Source of the DNA: Kofleriaceae bacterium | GTDB taxonomy: Bacteria; Myxococcota_A; Polyangia; Haliangiales; Haliangiaceae | DNA length: 64,000 nucleotides | Direction of reading: 5' to 3' | Assembly (NCBI GenBank): GCA_020633495.1 | Contig: JACKDR010000024.1 | Coordinates: 1-64,000 of the forward strand | In this document: one piece after another, positions 46,458 to 54,865 of the stretch | How the letters are laid out: the number at the start of each line of letters is the position of its first letter | Numbering within the stretch: the stretch's first letter is position 1 | The notes under the pieces: generated by a model | Seen by the model: the letters and a program-made list of their open reading frames with translations, nothing else | What the model was told of the DNA's origin: nothing | The model's database searches: none | Position numbers and translations under genes: made by a program

Positions 46458-46493
46458 GAACCCGACGTGCGCCTTTCGTTACGCATCGGGCTC
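46458..46493 (-). ncRNA. Group II intron domain V
   Basis: The minus strand reads GAGCCCGATGCGTAAC, a GAAA tetraloop, then GGCGCACGTCGGGTTC. The lower eight pairs (GAGCCCGA with TCGGGTTC), the catalytic AGC triad and the two-base CG bulge are as expected. The upper helix is slightly enlarged, and the maturase stop codon TAA falls in it. Confidence 0.88.
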
Positions 46494-48107
46494 TCCGCAG
46501 GTGATCGCAAAGCTGGGGGTCTTCATCCAACCCAACTGGAAGGGCTGCACGCGCCGCCGAGCCATCTTGAACGGCTCGACCTCCCCATCCCGCCAATACA
46601 GGCCGCCGGTCGGCGACCTCTTCCCATAGCGTCGTACGAGCGTCGCCATGTTCACGTGGCGATGCTTCTTCCGGAGCCACCTCAAGATGGTCCACCAGAC
46701 GTAGTGATCGAGCGAGGCGAACACCTGCTTCGCTCCCCACGCATGGCAGTAGAAGTGGCTCCATCCCCTCAACAGCGGGTTGAGTTCCTGCAGGCGGTTC
46801 GCAAGGCTCTTTCCGAAGGTGACGTTTCGGAACAGGTCCTTGATTCGCTCGCGCAGTTTGTGGCTGGCGACCCTCGGGACAAGCGTCGCGACCACCATGA
46901 GCCCGTTCACGGGATGGCGCCGCACTCGAACATGGTGCCCCAGGAAGCGCATCGGCTCCGTCACCGGAGTGACGAGCGTCTTCGTCTCCGAGAGCTCAAG
47001 CCCGAGTTCGCTCTTCAAGAGTGCCGCCAGTTCCTCCTTCTCCCTCATCGCCACCTCGCGGGCCTGCTCGAACTGCTCAGGTCCCGGTGGCGCGGCGATG
47101 AGGATGATGAAGTCATCCGCGTACCGGATGGGGAAGGCGATCGGGACGCGTCGCACGGAAAGGTCGTCCTTCCGTGTGTGAACGGCCCGCGCCGAGATCT
47201 TCTCCGCCGACGTCAACGTCTTCGTCCAGCCGTTCCGGTTCGGATACCGTGTCCGGCGCGGCCACACGTGACGCATGTACCGCTCGTCCAACACCCCAAG
47301 GGCGATGTTGGAGAGCAGCGGCGAGAGGATCCCACCTTGAGGCGTTCCGGACTCGCTCCGAGTGAACTGCTCCTCGGAGAGAATGCCGGACTTCAGGAAT
47401 GCCAAGACAAGTCGGCTGACCTTCGGATCACCAACCCGACGGCGCAGCCGCACCATCAGCGCGTGATGGTCGATGTTGTCGAAGCACGCCTTGATGTCGC
47501 CCTCGATGGCCCACTGGTATGTGAGCCGGCGTTCGTCCTCCGGTCCGGCCTCACGAGGACGCAGGAGGCATCGAAGATGCTCCAACGCTCCGTGAGCGCT
47601 TCTGCCGGGCCGGAAGCCATACGAGGTCGGATAGAAATCCGCCTCGAACACCGGCTCGAGGATGTTCTTCAGCGCTGCCTGCACAACCCTATCCCTCACG
47701 GTGGGGATACCGAGGGCGCGAAACTTCCCCGGTTGTCCGTTCTTCGGGATCATCACGCGTCGGACCGGACTCGGCCGGTAGGCGCCAGATCGAAGTTCCG
47801 CGCGCGCATCAGCGACGAATGCATCGACCCCGTTGATCAAGACCTTCCTCATCGTGAGCCCGTCTACGCCGGCCGTGCGACTGCCCCGGTTTCGGGTCAC
47901 TCGCGCGACCGCGATTCGCAAGTTGCGTTCGTCTGTCACCAGACCCCACAGCTTGTCGAAGACGTAGTCGGGGTTCTCCATGCTTCGCGTGTACAACTTC
48001 CGCTGCACGTTCAGGAGCCAGTCCTTGTCGGACCGGGACGCCGCATACACGGGCCGAGTCCCCTGCGGTTTGGTCGTCGTACGCACCTCACTGCCTCCCT
48101 TCGCCAT
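46479..48107 (-). CDS. ltrA: Group II intron reverse transcriptase/maturase
   Basis: A 542-residue RT-maturase needed for intron splicing and retrotransposition. RT blocks in order: VRRVMIPKNGQPGKFRALGIPTVRDRVVQ, YGFRPGRSAHGALEHL, WAIEGDIKACFDNIDH, SGTPQGGILSPLLSNI, RYADDFIIL (catalytic YADD near residue 330) and MRFLGHHV. The thumb/maturase X domain follows (NPLLRGWSHFYCHAWGAKQVF ... LRKKHRHVNMATLVRRYG). There is no HNH endonuclease domain at the C terminus, so mobility may rely on replication forks. The gene ends inside domain V. Confidence 0.96.
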   Translation of the reverse strand: MAKGGSEVRTTTKPQGTRPVYAASRSDKDWLLNVQRKLYTRSMENPDYVFDKLWGLVTDERNLRIAVARVTRNRGSRTAGVDGLTMRKVLINGVDAFVADARAELRSGAYRPSPVRRVMIPKNGQPGKFRALGIPTVRDRVVQAALKNILEPVFEADFYPTSYGFRPGRSAHGALEHLRCLLRPREAGPEDERRLTYQWAIEGDIKACFDNIDHHALMVRLRRRVGDPKVSRLVLAFLKSGILSEEQFTRSESGTPQGGILSPLLSNIALGVLDERYMRHVWPRRTRYPNRNGWTKTLTSAEKISARAVHTRKDDLSVRRVPIAFPIRYADDFIILIAAPPGPEQFEQAREVAMREKEELAALLKSELGLELSETKTLVTPVTEPMRFLGHHVRVRRHPVNGLMVVATLVPRVASHKLRERIKDLFRNVTFGKSLANRLQELNPLLRGWSHFYCHAWGAKQVFASLDHYVWWTILRWLRKKHRHVNMATLVRRYGKRSPTGGLYWRDGEVEPFKMARRRVQPFQLGWMKTPSFAITCGEPDA

Positions 48108-48624
48108 GTGCGCGGCTTTCCCGCGCTCCGACTACTACGAAGGCTCTGCCCCTCGTCGGAGACGTCACTGGACGTGGCAGCTTGCAGAGCTTCGCGGGCT
48201 CTGCGCTCCGATCGAGGTTCCCATGTTCCCAAGAGGTCCCCGTGGTGCGGTAGGTGGCTGGCTTTGCCCCTGGCAGCGCGGACCATCGACCAACTCGGAT
48301 CAGATCGACGGCGTACCGCGTGAGCGGCACACCCAGTCGCCCAAGCTCATGCGACCAGGCTCTGGCTACGTCCGCCCTTGCGGGCGGTTTCACTTCCGTA
48401 CAGAGGGTTCCAACACCAACTTCATCGTGCGGTGACATTCGTCCTCGCTGATTCACCTTGGCACCTGCGGTAGCCAGCCCGAGGCTGGCAGTTAAGGCCG
48501 TTCGGCTTTTGCAGGCCGCCGATCCATTCCTCGGCGACGTTCACGGCCCCCTTCTCCATCCGGTCCGAGCCGGACGAGGATGACGTTGTCAGGTCATCGG
48601 AACCTCCTGAGCTTCATGGCGCAC

Positions 48625-49512
48625 GATCTGGAAGTGACGCGTCAGGGTCTCGTAGAGCTTGTCGGTGTGGCTCTCGCCGACGTAGACCGTGTCGCCGCCC
48701 TGGCGGATGACGTAGACGCCGGACTTGCCCTTGAGGTCGCGGACCCAGTCGGGGTAGCGCTCGCCGGGCTCGCCGACCGCGCGGTAGACGAGGTTGCCGT
48801 TGCGCGGCTCCGCGGGCGGAAGGAACCGGACCGAGGCCTGCCGCCGAGCGGCGTCGCGTAGCGGCACGCCCGCGCGCTGCGCGTCACGGATGACGTCCGC
48901 GCGATACGCGTCGACGGGAACGAACGGCTCGCCAGGAATCGCGCAGCCGTAGCCGTCGAGCTCCGGGCCCCAGGTCGGGCGAGGCCGACCGATCGCAGCC
49001 TCCACTGTCGGCAGCATCGCGACCGGCACGTGGAGATCGAAGTGAAGGTGCGGCACCTGGCTGTTGCCGCTGTCGCCCGACCAGCCGAGGACGTCGCCGC
49101 GTCCGACGTGCTGGCCGACCACCACGCGCAACGCGGAGAGGTGGAGGTAGCGCGAGACCAGGCCGGCCGCGTGACGAACACCGACCCACCGTCCCGCGTC
49201 GCCCACATCCATCGGCTGCACGCGGATGATCTCGCCGTCGGCGACGGCCTGGACCGGCGTCCGCAGGGGCACCAGGATGTCGAGCGCGCGGTGTGGCCCG
49301 TGGCGACGCGCGCGCGACCACCCGCTCGAGACCAGGGCGTGAACCGCGACCGGCACCGGTCGGCCGAGCGCGAACGGCGACCCGGTTGGGGTGACCGGCG
49401 GCGCGAGCTCCGGCGCCGGCCCCGCGGTCGCCGCACGTCGGCGCCACCACAGGGCGCCTGCGCCGACCGCGAGCGCGGCTCCAACGACCGCCGCGCCTCC
49501 ATCACGCGCCAT
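48625..49512 (-). CDS. Membrane-anchored M23 metallopeptidase fused to GIY-YIG domain, 5' exon
   Basis: ATG 49512 has GGGAGG just upstream and is preferred over the TTG at 49,527. Spliced to 46,190-46,393 the protein has 363 residues. Residues ~5-23 form a membrane anchor (VVGAALAVGAGALWW). Residues ~50-165 are an M23/lysostaphin-type peptidase with His74 and Asp78 (HRALD) and HLHF (His155, His157), which should cut peptidoglycan peptides. Residues 264-296 begin a GIY-YIG domain (SGVYVIR, TVYVGES, TRHFQ) whose Glu and Asn are in the 3' exon. Unspliced translation would add VRHEAQEVPMT and stop, leaving half a GIY-YIG domain. The neighbours are other wall-active or membrane proteins of the element. 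Confidence 0.88.
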
Positions 49513-49873
49513 GACGGCCTCCCGCAATCGCGGCTGCCGCAGGGTCCCGGGTCCAGACCGGCAGCCCCGCGTCGCGCAGCGCCGTCAGCAGGACATCCAG
49601 CGTGCCCTGCCGTGCCGCACCCGTCGGCATCACGATCGCCGCGCCCACGGACCGCGCCTCCGCCACGGCTTCGACGACGCTCACCGGCCGGCCCTCGATC
49701 GAGATGCCCGCCTGATCGACGCGGATGCGGACCGGCTGCACGGCCGGCACCGGTGGCGACACCGCCCGCCCCGCGCCAGCCCAGCCCCGGCCCTGGCGCA
49801 GGAGCCACCAGAGCAACGCGCCGCCACCGGCCGCGAGCGCCAGGTTCCGCCCGCTGTGGTCGTCCCGGGCCAT
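49502..49873 (-). CDS. ExbD/TolR-like small membrane protein
   Basis: A 123-residue protein with an N-terminal anchor (LALAAGGGALLWWLL), a Pro/Val linker, and a compact domain VRIRVDQAGISIEGRPVSVVEAVAEARSVGAAIVMPTGAARQGTLDVLLTALRDAGLPVW. That order (beta strands, a turn with Gly-Arg-Pro-Val, helices, ending in a helix then LPV) is like the periplasmic domain of ExbD/TolR, energy-transducing partners of ExbB/TolQ. No ExbB-like protein is nearby. Its first ~25 residues resemble those of the next gene product (MARDxxxx...GALLWW). Overlaps the M23 gene by 11 bases. Confidence 0.55.
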   Translation of the reverse strand: MARDDHSGRNLALAAGGGALLWWLLRQGRGWAGAGRAVSPPVPAVQPVRIRVDQAGISIEGRPVSVVEAVAEARSVGAAIVMPTGAARQGTLDVLLTALRDAGLPVWTRDPAAAAIAGGRHGA

Positions 49874-49876
49874 CGC

Positions 49877-50653
49877 TCAACCCACCGCCGCCGTGTCGGT
49901 GCGCGCCCGCTCGCGCTGGTACAGCCGGGTAACGGCCTTCGCGAAGCGCAGCTTGCCCTCCCGCGACAGGTGCCCGACGGCGCCCGCTGCCGCGGCGTGC
50001 GCGAACACCATGTCGACCGTAACGTCGGCGACGCCCTGGCGCCCCAGGTAGGTCACCACGCGGCCGACACCCGCCCGCTCCGAGAAGCCGGCGTTCCAGC
50101 CGAACGTCAGCAGCTCGACGAACCGCGGGTTGTCCCAGTCCTCTCGCAGGTTGACGACGTCGGGATGAAACCGTCGGTAGCTGGCAATGATCACCCGCAG
50201 CGCGTCCGCGGCCACCGCGACGTTGATCGCCGGGCTCAACAGGTCGGCGCGGCGGAACGTGGTCCCGTGACGCTTGTTGTAGTCAGCCAGGACGACCGGC
50301 TCCACCTGGAGCAGGCCCCACGCCGGCCCGGTCGTCAGGTCCGGTCGCAGGTCGGACTCGCGCGCCGCCAGCGCGCGGAGGTACGGCAGCGGGATGCCGC
50401 GACCGTGCGTCGCGAACACCGCGTCGAACCGGCGCGACACATGGCCCCGCCCGTTCGCGCCCTCGACCTGGGACGGCTTCGACACCGGCTCGGCGACCGG
50501 TGCCGATGCCACGGCGGCGACCGGCTCGACCGGGTCGGCGTCGGCCTCCCCGCCCGGCCGCTTCCGCTCGCTGTCGGTCAGCCAGCGATGCCCGAAGTAG
50601 ACGACGCCGGCCAAGCCGGCCAACGTCAGCATCGTGTTGCCCTGTTCGCTCAT
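49877..50653 (-). CDS. Membrane-anchored lytic transglycosylase-like (SLT) protein
   Basis: A 258-residue protein with GGAGGAATCT before ATG 50653. Residues ~8-25 are a membrane anchor (TLAGLAGVVYFGHRWL), then a Pro/Ala linker. The domain from ~75 resembles soluble lytic transglycosylases: FDAVFATHGRGIPLPYLRALAARESDLRPDLTTGPAWGLLQVEP, with the catalytic Glu in AARESDLRP and the GLLQ block. It should cleave glycan strands of peptidoglycan from an envelope-anchored position, fitting the M23 peptidase encoded next to it. Confidence 0.8.
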   Translation of the reverse strand: MSEQGNTMLTLAGLAGVVYFGHRWLTDSERKRPGGEADADPVEPVAAVASAPVAEPVSKPSQVEGANGRGHVSRRFDAVFATHGRGIPLPYLRALAARESDLRPDLTTGPAWGLLQVEPVVLADYNKRHGTTFRRADLLSPAINVAVAADALRVIIASYRRFHPDVVNLREDWDNPRFVELLTFGWNAGFSERAGVGRVVTYLGRQGVADVTVDMVFAHAAAAGAVGHLSREGKLRFAKAVTRLYQRERARTDTAAVG

Positions 50654-50753
50654 AGATTCCTCCTCGGAGCGCGGATCGGCGCCCTGGGTCGTGCGAGCGA
50701 CCGACGACCGTCATGGTTCAGTCAGTCAGTCGATCGGTTGGTTGATGCTCTGC

Positions 50754-51074
50754 TCAGCGAACGACGATGGTGATCGGCCCCGTCGCCTGCACCGGCTCGA
50801 CGGCCACCTCGCCGACGCCGTCGTCCGGCACCGGCATGGCGACCGACGCACCGGTCGGCTCGCTCGTCTCCACGACCGGCGCCTTGTAGGCCGGCGTCAC
50901 CGGGAAGCCCGGCACGCCGCACGCCTTCGACACCGGCTGTCCACTCCCCTGGTAGGCGGGGGTCCCGCCGCCGAAGAGGTAGCAGAGCAGCTGCGACAGC
51001 AGCCCTCCGCTGGCCTTCGGCTGCACCGGGCTCCCCTGGTACTGCGGGGTGATCGGCTTGAGGAAGTCCATCAT
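50754..51074 (-). CDS. Small element protein with TPxYQG repeats
   Basis: A 106-residue protein with GGAGGACC before the start. It has three related segments: ITPQYQGSPVQP, GTPAYQGSGQPV and VTPAYKAPVVE, with a short hydrophobic stretch (GGLLSQLLCYLFGG) between the first two. The C terminus is a beta-prone acidic region. I know no family. Its size, repeats and position among membrane/wall proteins suggest a structural part of the element's particle or complex; this is inference only. Confidence 0.6.
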   Translation of the reverse strand: MMDFLKPITPQYQGSPVQPKASGGLLSQLLCYLFGGGTPAYQGSGQPVSKACGVPGFPVTPAYKAPVVETSEPTGASVAMPVPDDGVGEVAVEPVQATGPITIVVR

Positions 51075-51084
51075 GGTCCTCCGC

Positions 51085-51528
51085 CTACTTGGAGATCAGC
51101 TTGGACAGCAGCGACCCGATGGTCCGCAGCTGCTCGTCCCGCTTGGCGTGGAGCGCCAGCGCGCTCTGGTAGGTGATCAGGTTGTCCAGGTCGACCCGCA
51201 GATCGCCGGTGGCCGTGGGGCCCGCCGGCAGCGGCTGGATCGACGCGAACACCTGAGCCGCCAGCTCGACGATCTCGTCGGTCGTGATGTTGGCGAGCAG
51301 GCCCGTGCGCTGCGGCTGCAGCGGCACGGTCGGGTCGCGATAGATCACGACCTGCCGCGAGCCGGTCCCGGCGCTCGCCGGGTAGCTCGGGCGGGGCCGA
51401 CGCCCGAAGGGCGACATCCCCATCCCGGGCACCGGCCGCGCCGTGCGGCCATCCTTGCGGTGATCACGCCCCGCGTTGCGCTCGTCGTCGAGAACGTTGT
51501 CGTCGTATCCGTAGATGTACTCGTCCAT
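51085..51528 (-). CDS. Hypothetical element protein
   Basis: A 147-residue protein starting MDEYIYGYDDNVLDDERN at ATG 51528 with AAAGGA upstream. The first ~70 residues are charged and Pro/Arg-rich (disordered), then VVIYRDPTVPLQPQRTGLLANITTDEIVELAAQVFASIQPLP, then a helical C terminus ending in EQLRTIGSLLSKLISK. No transmembrane segment and no known domain. In the middle of the leftward operon, between the TPxYQG protein and the Gly-rich membrane protein. Confidence 0.6.
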   Translation of the reverse strand: MDEYIYGYDDNVLDDERNAGRDHRKDGRTARPVPGMGMSPFGRRPRPSYPASAGTGSRQVVIYRDPTVPLQPQRTGLLANITTDEIVELAAQVFASIQPLPAGPTATGDLRVDLDNLITYQSALALHAKRDEQLRTIGSLLSKLISK

Positions 51529-51601
51529 GGGGGATCCTTTCTCGACGGCCGTTGGGGTCGCGCGCACGACCCAGAGCACCGATCCGCGTTTCGTTCAGCG
51601 G

Positions 51602-52141
51602 CTAGGCCGCGTCCACCTCGTAGCCGTCGGAGTCGATGAACTCCTCGACGGCGAACCGGGCCTCGTCGTCATCGAGGATCTCCAGCTCGCTCTGCGCGTC
51701 GCGGAAGATGTCGTAGACGGATCCGCCGACCCGGGCGTTGGCCGGCATCGCCGCCGGGCGCGGCAGCGGCACCGGCGGCGCAGCCAACGCGACCGCAGCC
51801 GGCGCGGGCGCCGTGGCGCGCGGCTCCGCGCGCGGCGTGCTCCGGTCGGCCATCACCGCCAGCGCGAGCTGCCCCGCGCCCGCCCCCGCCATGCCGTGCA
51901 TCGCGGTCCGCGTGTGCCCGTCGGCGAACACGCCGCCGATGCTGCCGCCGACCGCCATCAGCATCCCGGCGGTCTCCGGCTTGACGATGTCCTGGCTGGC
52001 GAGCACGCCACCGAGCACCGCGCCGCCGCCACCGCCGATCAGCGACGCGACGGTGCTGCCGAGCCACCCGGTGGGCGGCGACTTGAACGACGGCCGGCGG
52101 GCCGCGTTGCGATACTTCCTCTTCTGCTTGGGCTTGGCCAT
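51602..52141 (-). CDS. Gly-rich two-helix membrane protein
   Basis: A 179-residue protein: a very basic N terminus (KPKQKRKYRNAARRP), then two hydrophobic glycine-zipper helices, ASLIGGGGGAVLGGVLAS and GMLMAVGGSIGGVFADG, plus a third small-residue stretch (GMAGAGAGQLALAVMA), then a Pro/Ala linker and an acidic C-terminal domain (VYDIFRDAQSELEILDDDEARFAVEEFIDSD). Basic start plus Gly-zipper helices are common in membrane-interacting virion or pore proteins. AGGAGAG lies before ATG 52141. Function unknown. Confidence 0.62.
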   Translation of the reverse strand: MAKPKQKRKYRNAARRPSFKSPPTGWLGSTVASLIGGGGGAVLGGVLASQDIVKPETAGMLMAVGGSIGGVFADGHTRTAMHGMAGAGAGQLALAVMADRSTPRAEPRATAPAPAAVALAAPPVPLPRPAAMPANARVGGSVYDIFRDAQSELEILDDDEARFAVEEFIDSDGYEVDAA

Positions 52142-52163
52142 GGTCTCTCTCCTGGGCTTGGGT

Positions 52164-52739
52164 TCACGCCGCCTTGCGGGCGGACGGGTGGCAGTGCATG
52201 CACGGCGCGGTGGCCGCGTCCTCGTCGTCGACGCTGTCCTCGTAGCCGTGATCGCCGCGGTCGATCTGGTCGCGCACGTCGAACCACAGCGAATGCCAGT
52301 GCGCCTCCTCCTCCTCGGGCGTCCGCGGCACGGGCGTCGGGCAGCGCGTCACCGGCCCGCCCCACGGCGTCGGCTGCCGGATCACCCGCGGCACCGCGTC
52401 GGTCGGCAGCTCGAGCTCGTCGAACAGCCGCACGATCGTCCCCTCGGGCAGGCGCAGCTCGCTCTCGCAGACGCGCGCCAGAACGCCGGCCGTGAACATC
52501 AGGTCCTCGATCGGGCGACGCGCCGGCCGGCCGCGCAGCGACTTACGGACGTAGCGACGCGCGCACCGGATGCGCTCGCGGTCGTCCGGCGAGTCGACGC
52601 TGCGGATGGCCAGGCCGAAGGCCCAGCCGACCAGGTCGTCGACCGCGTCGATCGCCGCCTCGGGATTGATCCGTGCCGGCTTCGCGCGGCAGGCGCCACG
52701 GAGCAGGTGGAGATGAGTGGGCTTGGTCTGAGTGCGCAT
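52164..52739 (-). CDS. Hypothetical element protein
   Basis: A 191-residue protein starting at ATG 52739 with GGAAGGGAC upstream; an in-frame extension upstream is rejected. It contains a helical region INPEAAIDAVDDLVGWAFGLAIRSVDSPDDRERIRCARRYVRKSL and later LPEGTIVRLFDELELPTDAVPRVI, and ends with an acidic stretch and CMHCHPS, a possible metal-binding cluster. No known domain. Gene spacing to its neighbours is short, so it is part of the operon. Confidence 0.58.
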   Translation of the reverse strand: MRTQTKPTHLHLLRGACRAKPARINPEAAIDAVDDLVGWAFGLAIRSVDSPDDRERIRCARRYVRKSLRGRPARRPIEDLMFTAGVLARVCESELRLPEGTIVRLFDELELPTDAVPRVIRQPTPWGGPVTRCPTPVPRTPEEEEAHWHSLWFDVRDQIDRGDHGYEDSVDDEDAATAPCMHCHPSARKAA

Positions 52740-52864
52740 GGTCGTGTCCCTTCCGGCCGCGGGCAAAGCGCGGCCGTTCCTGTCGCTGCGCGCTCGCGCT
52801 CGCGACGGTGTTTGGTGGCGCACGCCTCACCACGAGGCGCGCGCCGAAATCCTTGAGAATGCCG

Positions 52865-53890
52865 CTACAACTTCCGGGCGAGCCACCGGCCGGCGATCGC
52901 CTGTGGCGTCACCGCCGCCAGCGTGCCGCGCATCGGCGGCGGAGATGCGAGCGGCCCCATCGACATCCCCTCGCGGTTCAGCTCGTGCTCCAGCGTCGAC
53001 AGCACGGGGCCGAGTAGCCCGAGCCCCGCGACCTTCTCGCGCAGCGCCGCGAGGCCCACCTGGTAGCCGAGTCGACCGCCGACGCGGGCCAGCGCCGATA
53101 GCACCGGCACGTTGGGCCGCACGCGGACCCTACCGAGGCGCAACTCGGCCGCGTTGCGGGGCCGGGCCGCGACGAGATCGAGCCGGTCCACGGCCCGCGC
53201 GGTCGTCTCGACGATGCAGCGCCCCGGTCGGCCGAAGGCCCGCGCCTCACGCTCCGCCAGCGCCAGCACGAACACCACGTCGCGGACCTGGTGGCGCCCG
53301 ACCGGCTGGCCCGCCAGGACCTGGCACAGCGCTCGATGCCCGCGCCGGACCCGCAGCGGGCCATCCTGGAAACGCACGGCCGGCTCGATCGCCAGCGACG
53401 CGACCCAGTCCACGGCCTGGGCCGGCGTCAGCGCCACCCGAGCCGCGCCATTGCGCGTCGCCAGCTGGAAGACCGCCGCGCGTAGTGCGTTGCGCTGGAA
53501 CGCCGGATCCAGCACCACCGGCTCCCCGTTCTCGATCGGCAGCGTGTGCCGACCGGCCGGCGTGTCGACCGTCGCCAGCTGGCGCTCCGGCGCCGGATCG
53601 ATCAGCTCGGCCACCCCAACGTAGATCGCGGCGCGCTCGAAGCAGTTTGGATCCGCGGGCGCAATCCGCAGCCGCTGCGGAGGCTCACACGCCTCCACCT
53701 TGGGCCCGTCACACGGCACGCCCAGATCGTCCCGCTGTGGCAGCGAGCGAATCCACCGCACCAGCCGGGCCCGCGTCGGGTGCTCCTGCGCCAGGGCCAC
53801 CAGGGCCGGATCCCGGTCCCGAGCCAGGCTGCCCATCGTGTCCGTGATGGCGCCCAGACAGTCCCGATCGTTGAGCGGTGCCACGATCAC
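52865..53890 (-). CDS. Hypothetical element protein
   Basis: A 341-residue protein whose best start is GTG 53890: GGGAGGTGG lies just upstream and the codon overlaps the previous stop as GTGA. It is strand-rich with segments like ERAAIYVGVAELIDPAPERQLATVDTPAGRHTLPIENGEPVVLDPAFQRNALRAAVF and RVRVRPNVPVLSALARVGGRLGYQVGLAALRE. No motif I recognise; no membrane segment. As one of the two largest proteins of the operon it is a candidate for a major structural component, but nothing in the sequence proves it. Confidence 0.6.
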   Translation of the reverse strand: MIVAPLNDRDCLGAITDTMGSLARDRDPALVALAQEHPTRARLVRWIRSLPQRDDLGVPCDGPKVEACEPPQRLRIAPADPNCFERAAIYVGVAELIDPAPERQLATVDTPAGRHTLPIENGEPVVLDPAFQRNALRAAVFQLATRNGAARVALTPAQAVDWVASLAIEPAVRFQDGPLRVRRGHRALCQVLAGQPVGRHQVRDVVFVLALAEREARAFGRPGRCIVETTARAVDRLDLVAARPRNAAELRLGRVRVRPNVPVLSALARVGGRLGYQVGLAALREKVAGLGLLGPVLSTLEHELNREGMSMGPLASPPPMRGTLAAVTPQAIAGRWLARKL

Positions 53891-54855
53891 GATCCACCTC
53901 CCGGCGCCTTGGCAGCAGCTTTCGACTGGGTGAGGACGTCCCGCACAAGCACCACCGCTTCGTCGACCGACCGTGCGCACAGCTCCGCGATCCACCCCGC
54001 CCGCTCCGCGCCCGACATCTTGCCGATGGCCGTCTCCACGACCCGGGCCTCCCGGGCCTCGAGCTTGGCCTTCACCGCCAGCAGGTGCGCCATCTGCGCG
54101 GCGCTCGGCACTCCTGGTGCCGCCCCGGCCTTCTGGCCCGCCGTTCGCGACGAAGCGGCTGCCCTCGACTCGCCCTTCGCCGCCTCGGCCCCCGGCGCGG
54201 ACGTCCCGTCCTCCACCACACGCGCCGACTCGGCACCTCCGGACTCAGTGGCCTTGCCCTCCGTGCGGAGCTTCATCCAGATCAGGAAGGCATCGGACGC
54301 CTGCTTCATCGCGACCTCGGCCAGCGTCGGCTCGCGCTCGACCACCTCCTCGTCGTCATCGTCAGACCCCGCTTCCGCCACGGCGCCGGGGACTCGCGCG
54401 GGCACACCGGCACCATCAACCGCACGGATCAACTCGGCGTTCGACGTCAGCGTGCCCGCGTACTTCCCGATCACCTCCTTGCACATGGCGGTGTTCGCAT
54501 CGACGGTCTCGCGCAGGAGCCCGATCAGCTGCGTGATCGCGTCCCCGCCGGCCTGCGCCGCAGCGTTGGCGTTGCGGGGCGCCTCGCCGAGGTACACGTG
54601 CGCCACCGCGGCCCCCTTCATCGGCCGCCCGTGCTCGTCGCACGGATACAGCGTGTACTTCCCCGGGGCGCCCTTCACCGTCTCGTGGAACTCCGCGTAG
54701 GACGCCCCGACCGGCAGCAGCACCGCCGAGTGGTCGTCGTTGGTCACCACCACCGAGGCCCCGCGGCCGCCCAGGTGCCGGCGCAGTCGCCAGAACCGGG
54801 TCGCCTCGGGGACCTCGACCGGATCGCCGTTGATGTCGTTGGCCAGCTCGTGCAT
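53887..54855 (-). CDS. Hypothetical element protein, first gene of leftward operon
   Basis: A 322-residue protein with AGGAG before ATG 54855. An N-terminal ~95-residue compact region (RFWRLRRHLGGRGASVVVTNDDHSAVLLPVGASYAEFHETV ... GKYTLYPCDEHGRPM) is followed by helices (DAITQLIGLLRETVDANTAMCKEVIGKYAGTL), an Ala/Glu/Ser-rich linker, and a helical C terminus (LLAVKAKLEAREARVVETAIGKMSG). It could be a scaffold-like or assembly protein by its layout. No known family. Transcription of the long operon probably starts just upstream, in the repeat region. Confidence 0.6.
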   Translation of the reverse strand: MHELANDINGDPVEVPEATRFWRLRRHLGGRGASVVVTNDDHSAVLLPVGASYAEFHETVKGAPGKYTLYPCDEHGRPMKGAAVAHVYLGEAPRNANAAAQAGGDAITQLIGLLRETVDANTAMCKEVIGKYAGTLTSNAELIRAVDGAGVPARVPGAVAEAGSDDDDEEVVEREPTLAEVAMKQASDAFLIWMKLRTEGKATESGGAESARVVEDGTSAPGAEAAKGESRAAASSRTAGQKAGAAPGVPSAAQMAHLLAVKAKLEAREARVVETAIGKMSGAERAGWIAELCARSVDEAVVLVRDVLTQSKAAAKAPGGGS

Positions 54856-54865
54856 GACGTCTCCT

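Larger units (their letters stand above)
46394..48624 (-). mobile_element. Group II intron (2,231 nt) with maturase gene
   Basis: The intron begins GTGCG at 48,624 going left and ends ...TTTCAT at 46,394. IBS1 CAGATC (48,625-48,630) pairs with EBS1 GATCTG at 48,301-48,306; IBS2 TCACTTC (48,631-48,637) pairs with EBS2 GAAGTGA at 48,390-48,396, at intron positions 319-324 and 229-235, which is normal for domain I. Domain V is at about 46,458-46,493. Domain VI is a GGGGCCGCGG...CCGCGGCCCC hairpin with a bulged A eight bases from the 3' end. The maturase is encoded inside. Splicing restores the GIY-YIG reading frame. The base 5' of EBS1 does not pair with the 3' exon, which favours subgroup IIB over IIA. 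Confidence 0.92.

Noticed and set aside
46479..48107. Retron or diversity-generating RT
   Set aside because: The maturase domain, domain V and EBS/IBS pairs identify a group II intron; no template/variable repeat or msr-msd is seen.
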